A stretch of DNA of 64,000 nucleotides, from assembly GCF_010894405.1 (NCBI RefSeq), contig NZ_JAAIYA010000011.1, positions 62,001-126,000 of the forward strand. The letters run 5' to 3'. The stretch comes from Pyxidicoccus caerfyrddinensis. GTDB taxonomy: Bacteria; Myxococcota; Myxococcia; Myxococcales; Myxococcaceae. The position numbers and the translations under genes are program-made. This document shows, piece after piece, positions 44,625 through 53,791 of this stretch (positions are counted from its first letter, which is position 1; every line of letters starts with the position of its first letter). The notes beneath the pieces are model-generated. The model had not been told where the DNA came from and did no database searches. It was given only the letters and a program-made list of their open reading frames with translations.

Positions 44625-44787
44625 GGGGGAATGGACTCCTCGCCGCGCCCCGCCTCCAGCAGTTGCCGCATATACGCGCGCACCGCCTCCAAGTCACTCG
44701 CGTCTCCGGGCGGCCGCTGCTCCGCTTCCAGAGTGCCTTTCTCGTCAGCGCGGACAGAAGGGCCACATCGATAGGCCGCAGCGGCAT
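44625..44787 (-). pseudogene. Degraded coding remnant with apparent frameshift
   Basis: On the minus strand an ATG at 44787 opens MPLRPIDVALLSALTRK and then loses sense. One frame over, the text continues GTLEAEQRPPGDASDLEA and VRAYMRQLLEAGRGEE before running into sequence antisense to the cytochrome gene. Both halves read like real protein, which suggests one frameshifted gene piece. The parent family was not recognised. It lies in the 492-base gap (44619-45110) that has no intact gene. Confidence 0.3.
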
Positions 44788-44904
44788 GCGGTTGCGACGC
44801 CTGTTGACGGGTGCGGAGTCACCTCCGAATTCGGACGATTCGGCCTGGCGCGCGGTCTTCGCAGCGGTAGATGCCGCACAGCCGCCGGACGAGGAGGAAC
44901 TCCG

Positions 44905-45003
44905 GTGGCGGTGACGGACGCCCAGGTGAGGAAACTGATGGAGGAGTTGACGAAGCACGGAACCCTCGGACTCGCTGCGGCGAAGTCCGGAATGGCCCTC
45001 TAA
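44905..45003 (+). pseudogene. 5' remnant resembling an IS21-type transposase (IstA)
   Basis: A GTG at 44905 with a perfect GAGGAGG site (44891-44897) opens a 32-residue frame: VAVTDAQVRKLMEELTKHG, then TLGLAAAKSGM, then a stop at 45001. This resembles the N-terminal helix-turn-helix of IS21 IstA proteins, which usually continue with KTARKY. The rest of the transposase is missing. The remaining bases to 45110 show no gene; a 13-base palindrome (GGACCACTGGTCC, 45078-45090) is the only structure seen. Confidence 0.4.
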
Positions 45004-45110
45004 CGCCTTTCCGGCCGAGGTTCCGCTGTCCCGGCTGCTCTACCAGGGGCCCGCGTGGAGTCCGGCGGGATGCGGACGGACCACTGGTCCTGGCCCTCCG
45101 TTGCGTCTGT

Positions 45111-48100
45111 TCAGGGTGACATGGAGATTGCCGGCCATCGATCACCGTCAGGCGGCACCTGCACCCAGCGGCCACGAGGCGCGACGAAGAAAGCGTAGGG
45201 AAGCGTTCTCAAGAGCTCGGGCACCGAACCAACGGACGGGCCCGGAGGAGGCGGCGCGCAAAAGTAGAGCTGAAGGTAGTACCGGAGGAAGAGCCGCCAG
45301 GCCCCCTCCGCCGCGAGCTCCGTCAGCCAGTCCAGGACCTTGGGATGAGCTAGCCAGGACTCCGTCGAGTCAGGTGCGAACGCCCTCAGCCACTCGAGGC
45401 ACTGCGCCGCTTGGGGGGGAAGGAGGGCGCGCACCTCTTCGGGAGGCAGTTCGTGATGTGCCTGGAGCCACTCCGCCCCGAGCAGGAACGCCCTTTCCCA
45501 ATGCCCTGCCTCGCCGAGGGCAGCTTCGGCTCCGGGCCAGGCTGCGGGCCCCATGCGTCCGAGCACCAGGCACGCACCGCCGGAGAGGACCGGGTCGGGA
45601 TGAAGGGCGGCCTCTACAAGGGGTGGGAGCTCGATCCTCTGCGCCAGCTCCGGGTGCCAGGTGATTTGCTGTAACAGCGCCCAGGCAGCCCCCTTCCGAA
45701 CGGGATAGTGAACCTGGAGCCGCACGACACGGCGCATGGGGCTCTGGAGGAGCTCCATCAACAACGAGAGCGCCTCGTCTACTTCCTGAACCATGAAGAG
45801 CACCATGAGCTGCTGGTGCACGATGGCGTCCCCGTTGCTCTGAGCCCCCGCTTGCAGGAAGTCGAGGCTCCTGCGTACGAGCGGTTCCGAAAGTGGAGCC
45901 AGCTCGACGAGGACCTGGGCCGCATAGCAGGCTACCCCATGGTCGCGCGACCCCTCCGTGTAGCCGAGACCGATGTCCTGCGCGTCGGAAAGCAGCTCAA
46001 AGAGAGGGGCGAGCCCCTCATTCCACCGGTGGTTTTGGATAGCGTCGATACATGCCCGTCGCACCTGCCAGCTCGGGTCCTTCGCGGTGGCCAGTACGGC
46101 GCGTCTTCCGGACGCATCCGCCCGAGGCGCGAGCGCGAGAATGGCGGCGTTCCGGCATTTTGAATCGGGGTCTTGAAGCGCGCGCTTGAGTAGGTCAGTG
46201 GCCTCGTGCGACACGTCCGAAGAGAGTGCCTGAGTCACCTTCTCTCGGAAGGCCGCGACCGGGGATTCCAGCATCGCCGCAGCGGTTGCCGCGACGGGCT
46301 CACCCGCTGCGGCCAGCACGCGAAGGGCTGCGCCGTGAAGCTCCGGAGAGGGACTGCGCACCCACTTCCAGAGGCGCTCGCGGTCATCGGCGGAGATCTC
46401 GCCCAGGTCGGGAGGCCAGGGGCTCTGGGCCTGCGCCTGGACGCAGGCGTGCAGCGCCGGGCATCCCCCGGGGAACAGAATGCGCGCCAGGGTTTCCTGA
46501 ACTCTGGGCTCCACCTCTTCGCGCTCGTTCCAGGGAAGGTCGTTTCCGACAATCGCGACCAGCGCTGCTCTGCGCTCCTCGGGTTCCACCAGCAATGGAC
46601 TCAGCTCGGTGTGGAGCGCCTCCGGTGGCCACAACCTGAAGAGTGCCTGAAGGCACGCGCGTGCCTCATGTCCCTCGGCGGTGGCCAATGCACCGAACAG
46701 CAACGGCGCGCTCCCCGTGTGCCTCGTGCGGCCGATGGCCTCGTAGACCTGCCAGCGCTGCCCGGGGCTACAGGCGTCTCTGAGCGCGCGGAACTCGTCC
46801 AGCGACGCATCCCCTGGTTTGATGGCCTTGCACCAGTAGAAGAGCAGCTCGCGAAGTTGCGGGTGCTCAGGCAGCCACGCATATCCCTCGCGAGCCCTAC
46901 GTCGGGCGACCAGCCGATCAAGCATCTCCGCCAGCATGACGCGCTCATCGAGGTCATGCTCGTCGATGGCCGCGGCCTCAAGGAGGTCCAGGTGCCCCTG
47001 CTCAGCCTCCCTGCGCTCGAGAGTCGCAATCTTGTCCCAGCGCCGTTTCAACTCGGAATGGAGCAATTCCAAGAGCTCATCGAATGGTGGAGACGCGCAG
47101 CTCACGGCCCCCAACATGATGGCGTAGAGGGCATTCGTTGGCTCCCGGATGGCGACGGGAGCCGACGCGGCGAATGCCTCGGGAAAGTGCCATCCCAAGA
47201 AGTCCAGGTCCCGTACGAACTGCTCCTGGAACACGTTGCTGATACCGGGCAGCACGTACTGGATGAACCGCTCCATGACCCGTCGCGCGTCGGCACTTGA
47301 GCGGAGCGCCTCCAGGAGTGGTCCAGGCCAGTCAGGAAGCCGCCACCACGTCAATCGCCGGAATCCGTCCTCGAAGCCGTCCTTGATGACGCGCAGGGGG
47401 AGAAGGGCCCGAACCAAGGCTGCTACGGGGTCTGCTCCCCGCAGCCACCTGGCGGCAGTGACGTAGAGGTCCGGTAGGGAGGCGCCATCCGCCGTCAGCA
47501 GAGCCGAACGGAGCCACGCGTCGAATGCGATATGCGCCTCGCGGGAGAACATCCGGAAGTCGGATGGCAGCGCTCCCGCGAGCTCCAGTACGCCCTTGAA
47601 GTCCTCTTCCGCCAGCAAGCCCTTGAGCAACGCGGAGAAGACGTCTGCGGCCTGGGAGAACTCTTCGTTCAGCAGGAGCTTGAGCCCCGCGGTGACCTGC
47701 GGGTGGGCACGGTATCCTTCATGCTCCTCGGTCAACCAGCTGGCCGCGAGCATCCAGTCGAGCAGCTTCCGGATATCGACGTGAAGGTTCCGGTCCACCC
47801 CGTGGAGAACTTCCGACCGAGCAAGGGCTGTCTCCAGTGAGAACACCGCCCCCCGCGACAACAGACTCCAGAGGGTGAGGGCCGACGGAACCCCGTTCCA
47901 GGGCAGGCCGCGAACCTCCTGCGCCACGATGTTGGCAATCTGGTCGACAGCCGATTCCTGCAGTAGCGCACGAAGGCGGCTCACGTCTTGAGGCTTCAGC
48001 CGACGCACCTTCGCGGCGAAGGTCTTGATTGAGAGCGGAGCCTGGAGACGCTCCAAGACCTCGTCGCGATGGTCATCGACCAGGGCGCGCTGCCACCCCT

Positions 48101-49295
48101 CGGCTCTCTTGAGCTTGTTCTGGAGAATCCGCCAGCGCGTGGAGGCGTCATAGTCCGTGGCGTCCAGGTGCATCGCCTCGGCTCGGAGTTGCTGGAACTG
48201 CTGCCGCCCGCTGGAGGCGCGAAGAACCGCAAGCCGGGACATGACGATGATCTTCTTGTCAGCCCGGGCTTCGTCCAGCAGCCCGGGGAGGGCATGGAGC
48301 CAACGTGCCGCTTTGTCATCCGGACGGTCGGGCCCAAAAGGGTCCTCGACGAAGAAGACGGTCGGCTCCCTCGTGGCCTCGAGCTGGTCCCGAAGTCTGG
48401 CGGGGTCCTGAACGGGCACGAACGCGAAGGGCTCTTCAGCGGTCTGGTACTCATACGCGAGCCTGCGCGCGACCAGTGTCTTGCCCACCCCCGGTGGGCC
48501 GAGCAGCATGAGCAGGTGCCTGCTTTCGAGCTGGGCCTTCATGGTCTCGAAGTTCCGTGGCGCCACGAAGTCTTCCAGTTCCTCGGTGGGCGCGAGTGAG
48601 CCCTTGTGCTTGCGGACTGTCGCGACGATGTCCTCCTTGGTCCAGAATCGGGAGGCCGCGCCTGGAAGCATCCTGGCGCGCACCGCTTCGGTCAGGGCCT
48701 CACGGCACTGCCGTACGGTGAGCCCGGGAACGTGCAGGTGCCGCTTCAGCAGTTCCTCCGTGATGAGTTGAAAGTGCTCCTTTTCCTTCGGCTGGAGCAC
48801 CGTGATGCGAGGGGCCAACTCCTCGAGGCGTACACCCTGGGGAAGGTACCCTTTGAGGGAGTCTGGCAACCGTGGAGTGGGCGCCAGTCCCAGGATGTCG
48901 TGGACCTGCAGCGATTGAAGGGAGGAGTCGAGCGTGGTGTTGGTGATGAGCAGGTAGTGCTCGCCGGGATTCGCGGCCAGCCGTTCCACGGGAGACAACC
49001 GCCGCCCGGGGCCTCGCGTGCCTGGAGGCCGCCGTGGGATGCCGACGAGCTCGACGAACTCCGCCTTGCCCCAGTGCCTGCTTCGGTACTTCACCTGGAT
49101 GCTGAGGAGCTGTTTCCCGCCGGGCGCCGGAAGCAAGACCGCGAGATCTTCCTGGGACTCGGGCTCAAGCTCGATGCGCTCGATGCCCTCGTTTCGAGCA
49201 AACATCAGCTTGAGCGCGACCCAGACGGTCACGGCCTCTTGGTATGCGAAGCCCTGGTTCGCCGCTCGGCCGCCGATGTCCTGATTCGCCGACAT
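45111..49295 (-). CDS. Candidate anti-phage STAND protein: Cap4-like nuclease - nSTAND3 NTPase - HEAT repeats
   Basis: 1394 residues from the ATG at 49295. Residues 8-90 look like a Cap4/DUF4297-type PD-(D/E)xK nuclease: GGRAANQGFAYQE at the start (Gly, Phe, Tyr, Gln conserved in the family), acidic E46/E49/D50, and Q67-V-K69. Residues about 243-400 match nSTAND3 NTPases: FVAPRNFE lead-in, Walker A GPPGVGKT (266-273), and VEDPFG (316-321) as the Walker B variant of that family, then KKIIVMSR. Winged-helix-like and helical text follows, and from about 850 to 1300 repeated HEAT-like units (SDVSHEATDLLKRALQDP, KDPSWQVRRACIDAI). This is the effector-NTPase-sensor layout of Avs-type defence proteins. 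Codon choice is visibly more mixed than in neighbours and transposase debris flanks it, suggesting acquisition. Specific function is inference. Confidence 0.8.
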   Translation of the reverse strand: MSANQDIGGRAANQGFAYQEAVTVWVALKLMFARNEGIERIELEPESQEDLAVLLPAPGGKQLLSIQVKYRSRHWGKAEFVELVGIPRRPPGTRGPGRRLSPVERLAANPGEHYLLITNTTLDSSLQSLQVHDILGLAPTPRLPDSLKGYLPQGVRLEELAPRITVLQPKEKEHFQLITEELLKRHLHVPGLTVRQCREALTEAVRARMLPGAASRFWTKEDIVATVRKHKGSLAPTEELEDFVAPRNFETMKAQLESRHLLMLLGPPGVGKTLVARRLAYEYQTAEEPFAFVPVQDPARLRDQLEATREPTVFFVEDPFGPDRPDDKAARWLHALPGLLDEARADKKIIVMSRLAVLRASSGRQQFQQLRAEAMHLDATDYDASTRWRILQNKLKRAEGWQRALVDDHRDEVLERLQAPLSIKTFAAKVRRLKPQDVSRLRALLQESAVDQIANIVAQEVRGLPWNGVPSALTLWSLLSRGAVFSLETALARSEVLHGVDRNLHVDIRKLLDWMLAASWLTEEHEGYRAHPQVTAGLKLLLNEEFSQAADVFSALLKGLLAEEDFKGVLELAGALPSDFRMFSREAHIAFDAWLRSALLTADGASLPDLYVTAARWLRGADPVAALVRALLPLRVIKDGFEDGFRRLTWWRLPDWPGPLLEALRSSADARRVMERFIQYVLPGISNVFQEQFVRDLDFLGWHFPEAFAASAPVAIREPTNALYAIMLGAVSCASPPFDELLELLHSELKRRWDKIATLERREAEQGHLDLLEAAAIDEHDLDERVMLAEMLDRLVARRRAREGYAWLPEHPQLRELLFYWCKAIKPGDASLDEFRALRDACSPGQRWQVYEAIGRTRHTGSAPLLFGALATAEGHEARACLQALFRLWPPEALHTELSPLLVEPEERRAALVAIVGNDLPWNEREEVEPRVQETLARILFPGGCPALHACVQAQAQSPWPPDLGEISADDRERLWKWVRSPSPELHGAALRVLAAAGEPVAATAAAMLESPVAAFREKVTQALSSDVSHEATDLLKRALQDPDSKCRNAAILALAPRADASGRRAVLATAKDPSWQVRRACIDAIQNHRWNEGLAPLFELLSDAQDIGLGYTEGSRDHGVACYAAQVLVELAPLSEPLVRRSLDFLQAGAQSNGDAIVHQQLMVLFMVQEVDEALSLLMELLQSPMRRVVRLQVHYPVRKGAAWALLQQITWHPELAQRIELPPLVEAALHPDPVLSGGACLVLGRMGPAAWPGAEAALGEAGHWERAFLLGAEWLQAHHELPPEEVRALLPPQAAQCLEWLRAFAPDSTESWLAHPKVLDWLTELAAEGAWRLFLRYYLQLYFCAPPPPGPSVGSVPELLRTLPYAFFVAPRGRWVQVPPDGDRWPAISMSP

Positions 49296-49394
49296 TCGGC
49301 ACTCTTCGCTTGGGCCCGCGGAGATTTCAAGATGCCGGCAATGCCGGTGCGAGGCTGCCAACGTCGTCGAGGATATTGGAGCGAATCATCCGCG

Positions 49395-49520
49395 AACTGG
49401 GCTGGCGTCCGGAGCTGTGGAGGCAGGCGACGGGTTCTGTCGTACGTGAAGGAAGCGGGAGGGGTGCGAGCGATTTTGGAGCACCTGAGACTGCCCACGA
49501 CGGAGTGCAAGGCTGGCCCC
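49395..49520 (+). pseudogene. 3' remnant resembling an IS91-type transposase
   Basis: In one forward frame the text reads CGGRRRVLSYVKEAGGV, then RAILEHLRLPT. This matches the ending of IS91/IS801-like transposases (zinc-knuckle CGG, then ILEHLGLPT). No start or catalytic part is present. It lies in the 366-base gap (49296-49661) between the STAND gene and the next gene; the rest of that gap has no recognisable feature and must contain the promoters of both divergent genes. Confidence 0.45.
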
Positions 49521-49661
49521 AGCGCGAGGGGCACCCGAAGCCGCGTAGTGTTGAGGCTCAAGACTGAAGCTGACCCGGTTCGGCAGAGCCTGCCGGGCCT
49601 TCGCTCTCAGGCAGCATCTCGGTACTTCCTTTCGTAGCTTGTACTTCGAGGAACCGCTCTG

Positions 49662-50126
49662 ATGGTGACCCTGGAAAGGTACGTCAATCGGACCTTCACC
49701 CTGAAGCCTGGGCGGGACGGTTCAAAGATAGGGCTGAAGCAGTATCACGCGTTTGCACACGGCTCTCGGCCCGTCTGGTGGACGGAGGAAGTGCCCTTCG
49801 CCTCCACCTCCTTTGGCGTCTACGAGAACGTCCCCGGACAGAGGAACCAAGCCCTCCTCTTCAGCGAAGAGCAACTAGCCGTCCTGACATCAGACGGTGC
49901 CTCCTACGTCAGGTTTGCGGACATCGAGAGACTGGTCCTGCCCGTGAAGAGACCGGTCTCGCTCTCGCTGAGCGTCGTCCTCCGCGCGGAGGCCCGCTTC
50001 GAGATTCCGGCCTTTGCGCCCGTGGGTGTGGCTTTCGACCTGTACCGGCTACTCCTGAGGGCCACACAGATGGTGCGGCGGCGGAACCCTTCCGCGGGCA
50101 CTCCCAGAGGGACAGAGCCCGCATGA
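49662..50126 (+). CDS. Hypothetical protein (154 aa)
   Basis: The ATG at 49662 is preceded by GAGGAA. The product has no signal peptide or membrane helix. It starts with a beta-rich segment (MVTLERYVNRTFTLKP, WWTEEVPFASTSFGVYENV), then a middle VRFADIERLVLPVKRPVSLSLSVVLR that resembles a PH-like or bPH strand series, and ends with a helix (VAFDLYRLLLRATQMVRRR) and a disordered tail. No family was recognised. It is divergent from the STAND gene and may or may not belong to the acquired segment. Confidence 0.6.
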   Translation: MVTLERYVNRTFTLKPGRDGSKIGLKQYHAFAHGSRPVWWTEEVPFASTSFGVYENVPGQRNQALLFSEEQLAVLTSDGASYVRFADIERLVLPVKRPVSLSLSVVLRAEARFEIPAFAPVGVAFDLYRLLLRATQMVRRRNPSAGTPRGTEPA

Positions 50127-50143
50127 AGCGATGAGCGCCCGCG

Positions 50144-51322
50144 TCAGCGCTGAACGCGGCGCTCCAGCAACTCCGTGGAGCGGTGGATGAGCTGACGCAT
50201 CGTCACTGTGCCCAGGAAGCGGCCCTGCGCGTCCACCACCACCACCGGGTCATAGAGCGTGTCCGCCCCGCGCTTCATCGCCACGCGGGCCAGGGTGGTA
50301 ATCGCCATGCGGTCTTCCACCACCAGCGGGCGCTCGTCGCGGGACGTCAGGCGCTGCCGCGTCACCAGCGCCTTGGGCCTGTCTCCCTCCAGCAGGACCA
50401 CGTGGCCCAGCTGGGGCGCTTCGCGGAAGAGTGCGTGCAGCTCCTCGACAGGCAGCGTCTCGTCCACGCACAGGCGGCGGATGATCATGCTGCCCACCGT
50501 CTCGTCGTCTTCGCGTTCGCGGAAGTCGAGCGCGCGCATGGCCAGGTGGCGCTGCGCCTCGAACTCTCCGGTGGGTAGCACGGGCTCCGGGGCCGGGCGG
50601 GCGATGAGGTAGCCCTGCACGTGGCGGATGCCCAGCCGCAGCAGCACGGCGAGCTCGTCCCAGGTCTCCACGCCCTCGGCGATGAGCACGGCGTCCACGC
50701 TCGCGGCGAAGGCCACCAGCGACTTCACCAGGTGCTGCTGGTAGCTGTAGCGGTGGATGTCGCGCACCAGCGCCTGGTCCAGCTTGATGAACTGCGGCGC
50801 GCTGTGCACCAGCGTCACCAACCCCGAGTGCCCCGCGCCGAAGTCATCCAGCGCGATGCCGAAGCCCTCCGCCGCGCACTGGCGCGTCAGCCGCTGGATG
50901 AGCGCGTTGTCCTCGAACGCCGCCTTCTCGGTGATTTCGAGCACGAGGTGACGGGGCGTGAGGCCGTACCGGGCCAGCAGCGCCACGGTGGAGCCGTCCC
51001 CGAAGCGCGGGTCGCTCAGCACGTCCGGGCTGACGTTGAAGAAGAAGGGCGCGCGGCGCTGCTCGTCGTTCAGCGTGGAGATGCACTGCAGCGCGGACGT
51101 CCAGCACGCGCGCTCCAGCTCCCACGTAAAGCCCTCCGCCCGCGCCTGGGTGAAGAGCACCTGCGGCTCCCTCCACTGCCCGGGCCCCCGCGACAGGACC
51201 TCGTGCCCGATGACCTTGCCGTGCAGCAGGTCCACGATGGGTTGGAACACCGACGAGACGTTGGGTTCATCACCGTTCCACAGCCAGGCGGGGGCCTGGG
51301 TGGAAGCCGAGGAGGGGCTCAT
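50144..51322 (-). CDS. EAL-domain c-di-GMP phosphodiesterase with C-terminal CBS pair
   Basis: 392 residues. The EAL domain (about 20-255) keeps the catalytic set: E41-V-L-x-R for EAL, FFNVSPDVL, LEITEK, LDDFGAGHSG, FIKLDQALV, and LIAEGVETWDEL with QGYLIARP at the end. All metal and general-base positions seem present, so it should hydrolyse c-di-GMP to pGpG. Two CBS motifs follow (about 275-392: TLPVEELHALFREAP, then DRMAITTLARVAMKRGADTLY), which typically bind adenine nucleotides and would regulate the enzyme. No membrane helix; cytoplasmic. Confidence 0.93.
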   Translation of the reverse strand: MSPSSASTQAPAWLWNGDEPNVSSVFQPIVDLLHGKVIGHEVLSRGPGQWREPQVLFTQARAEGFTWELERACWTSALQCISTLNDEQRRAPFFFNVSPDVLSDPRFGDGSTVALLARYGLTPRHLVLEITEKAAFEDNALIQRLTRQCAAEGFGIALDDFGAGHSGLVTLVHSAPQFIKLDQALVRDIHRYSYQQHLVKSLVAFAASVDAVLIAEGVETWDELAVLLRLGIRHVQGYLIARPAPEPVLPTGEFEAQRHLAMRALDFREREDDETVGSMIIRRLCVDETLPVEELHALFREAPQLGHVVLLEGDRPKALVTRQRLTSRDERPLVVEDRMAITTLARVAMKRGADTLYDPVVVVDAQGRFLGTVTMRQLIHRSTELLERRVQR

Positions 51323-51440
51323 GTGGGGAAAGTGTAGCCCAAAGGGCCCACGGCTTCAGGCCACCCCCGTGAGAATGCCGTGGCGGCCGGGTAACGCGGG
51401 GCCCCCTCGTCCCCGCCTCCCCGGCCGGCCAGTCGGCCCC

Positions 51441-52682
51441 TCAGGCCTCCCGGACCCGCTCCAACCCCCCGGAATTCGAGGATTCTTCCTCGGAAGGGAG
51501 CGGGGAAACGGCCGGCAGCGGCTCTCCCCCAGTAGTGGACACTGGAGCCGTCACCGACAGCGCGGCCTGGGTGGCAACGGCGTCCAGGGCCTGGCCCTCC
51601 TCCCACTGAACCGAGGAAAGGGAGCGGAAACGGCGGGCCAGGGCGGACAGCTCCGCGGCCTTGAGCTGGGCCTGACCGCTGCGCAGCGACAGCAGCGCCA
51701 CGCGGGCCCGCTCCAGCAGGGCCACTTCGGCGCGCAGCCGGGCGACGATGCGCTCGCGGCGCCCCTTCAGCTCGCCCAGGTGCGCCACCTCCTCCGCCAG
51801 CGAGGCCGCGGCCAGCTCCAGTTGCCGCCGCGCCACCGCGTCCGTGCTGGCGCGGGCGCTGCGCTCCAAATCTTCGCGCTCGGCCTGGAGCTCCGCCTGG
51901 GCGCGCTCCTCCAGCTGCGCCTCCACTCCGGCCCACTCGGACGCCAACTCCACCGCGTCGCGGGTGATGCGCGCCAGCGTGCGGGCCAGCTCCTCGCGAG
52001 CAGGCTCACGCGGCAACAGGGCCAGCGACTGGCCACATTGCCGGTACAGCGACAGGGCCCGCTCGGACAGGGTGCGGAAGTCACCCGACAGCTTCGGAAG
52101 CAGCTCCTCTGCGCGCGCCTCCACGGGGTCCGCGGACAACCCCAGGTGGGCGGCCACCGCGCTCAGGCCCACGAAGAGGCCGAGGATGCCGCCCGTCACG
52201 CCCGCTCCCAGCAGTGCCGGCGTGGCCAGGTCCGCCAAGCGGGCGGAGAAGACGCGCGCCACCTCGAGGCCGGCCAGGGTGAGCCCCACGCTCAGTCCCG
52301 CGCCCAGGCCGAAGTGCACGAGGGTGGGGCGCACCTCCGCCACCTGTCCCTTCTCACCGCGCTCGCTGAGCCGCGCACGCACCAGCAGCGCCCCCGCCGC
52401 CGCCGCGCTGCACGCCACTGTCCACCCGGGCGCCATGCCCAGCGCGTACGGAATCGCGGTGAGCAGCAGCCCCAGTCCCCCCAGGAGGATGCGGTCCCAT
52501 CGGTCTCCCTGCGCGCACGCCAGCACCACGGCGGCGGGCACCAGCCACGCCAGCGGCAGCGGCAGCCCCACGCGCAGGGTGGCCAGGTGCACCAGTCCCG
52601 CCCCGGCGCCCGCGGCGAGGGCGCGCGTGACGGTCCGCTCGAAGGCTTCGCGGTGGTGGAATTGCAAAATGGTGGCGCTCAT
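51441..52682 (-). CDS. Membrane protein with coiled-coil domain
   Basis: 413 residues from the ATG at 52682 (GGGGAG ribosome site). The first 180 residues contain about five or six membrane helices (LVHLATLRVGLPLPLAWLV, ILLGGLGLLLTAIPYAL, and others). The remainder to about 370 is Glu/Arg/Ala/Leu-rich coiled coil (AQLEERAQAELQAEREDLERS and similar), followed by a Pro/Ser-rich tail. No family was recognised. It starts 72 bases from the divergent MDR oxidoreductase gene. A structural or signalling membrane scaffold is possible. Confidence 0.75.
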   Translation of the reverse strand: MSATILQFHHREAFERTVTRALAAGAGAGLVHLATLRVGLPLPLAWLVPAAVVLACAQGDRWDRILLGGLGLLLTAIPYALGMAPGWTVACSAAAAGALLVRARLSERGEKGQVAEVRPTLVHFGLGAGLSVGLTLAGLEVARVFSARLADLATPALLGAGVTGGILGLFVGLSAVAAHLGLSADPVEARAEELLPKLSGDFRTLSERALSLYRQCGQSLALLPREPAREELARTLARITRDAVELASEWAGVEAQLEERAQAELQAEREDLERSARASTDAVARRQLELAAASLAEEVAHLGELKGRRERIVARLRAEVALLERARVALLSLRSGQAQLKAAELSALARRFRSLSSVQWEEGQALDAVATQAALSVTAPVSTTGGEPLPAVSPLPSEEESSNSGGLERVREA

Positions 52683-52754
52683 CGACTCCCCACGTAGTTG
52701 CGTCAGGCTGGGAATTCCCCCTTTCACGCGCGGGCGAATAAAAAGGTCTTCCGG

Positions 52755-53783
52755 ATGAGCACCCCTCCCGTTCCCCAGACGATGCGAGCGTTGGTCCTCA
52801 CCGCCTATGACGGGCGGCCGACGTCGCTGCAGGTGCAGACGCGCCCCGTGCCGAAGCCCACGTCCAGTCAGGTGCTGGTGCGCGTGGCGGCGTCCCCCAT
52901 CAACCCGTCGGACATGATGTTCGTCCGCGGCATGTACGGGGTGAAGAAGCCGCTGCCCACGGTGCCGGGCTTCGAGGGCAGCGGCACGGTGGTGGCCGCG
53001 GGCGGCGTCACCGGCAAGCTGCTGGTGGGCCGGCGCGTGGCGTGCGTGGCCCCGGCCGAGGGGGACGGGCTGTGGGCGGAGTACGCGGTGGTGGGGCTGT
53101 CACAGGTCATGCCCCTGCGCTCACACATCACCGACGAGCAGGGCGCGAGCCTCTTCGTCAACCCCTTCACCGCCTGGGCGCTGATGGAGCGCGCGCGGGA
53201 GGGCGGGCACGTGGCGCTGGCGCAGACGGCGGCCGCGAGCTCGATGGGGCGGATGCTGCTCGCGCTGTCCCTGCGCGCGAAGGTGCCCATGGTGCACGTG
53301 GTGGGACGGCCGGAGCAGGTGGAGCTGTTGAAGAAGCTCGGCGCCGAGCACGTGCTCAGCAGCCACGAGCCCGAGTTCGAGGAGCGGCTGCGCCTCATCT
53401 GCCACGAGCTGAAGGTGTCGCTCGCCTTCGACGCGGTGGGCGGGAAGCTCACCGGGCAGCTGCTGCACGCGATGCCCGATGGCGGCACCCTCATCGTCCA
53501 CGGCCTGCTGTCCGAGCAGGAGTGCCGCATCCACCCGGGCGAGTTCATCTTCGGCGGCAAGAAGGTGGAGGGCTTCTGGATGGAGCGCTGGGGGCGCCAG
53601 GGCTTCGGGCGCGAGAAGCTCAAGGCGGGCATGGCCGTGCCCGCACTGGTGGGCCGCGTGCTGGAGACACCCGTGCGCGCGCGCCTGCCGCTGGAGTCCG
53701 CGGGCGATGCTGTGCGCATCGCCTGCTCGGACATGACGGCGGGCAAGGTGCTCTTCGTGCCGGGGCAGGGCGCCGCCGCGTAG
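52755..53783 (+). CDS. MDR-family NAD(P)H quinone-oxidoreductase-like protein
   Basis: 342 residues from the ATG at 52755. The GroES-like half has ASPINPSDMMFVRGMYG and VPGFEGSGTVVAAG, lacking the catalytic zinc Cys/His set, so it is a zinc-free medium-chain reductase. The Rossmann half has AAASSMGRMLLALSLRAKV in place of the usual GxGxxG, so its nucleotide loop is unusual, and LAFDAVGGKLTG. Such proteins reduce quinones, enoyl groups or aldehydes with NADPH. The substrate cannot be told. It converges with ybaK, 8 bases between stops. Confidence 0.88.
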   Translation: MSTPPVPQTMRALVLTAYDGRPTSLQVQTRPVPKPTSSQVLVRVAASPINPSDMMFVRGMYGVKKPLPTVPGFEGSGTVVAAGGVTGKLLVGRRVACVAPAEGDGLWAEYAVVGLSQVMPLRSHITDEQGASLFVNPFTAWALMERAREGGHVALAQTAAASSMGRMLLALSLRAKVPMVHVVGRPEQVELLKKLGAEHVLSSHEPEFEERLRLICHELKVSLAFDAVGGKLTGQLLHAMPDGGTLIVHGLLSEQECRIHPGEFIFGGKKVEGFWMERWGRQGFGREKLKAGMAVPALVGRVLETPVRARLPLESAGDAVRIACSDMTAGKVLFVPGQGAAA

Positions 53784-53791
53784 CGCGGGCG

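Noticed and set aside
44578-44958. 126-codon minus-strand frame as an intact gene
   Set aside because: Only a short stretch reads like protein and it changes frame near 44740; treated as a remnant.
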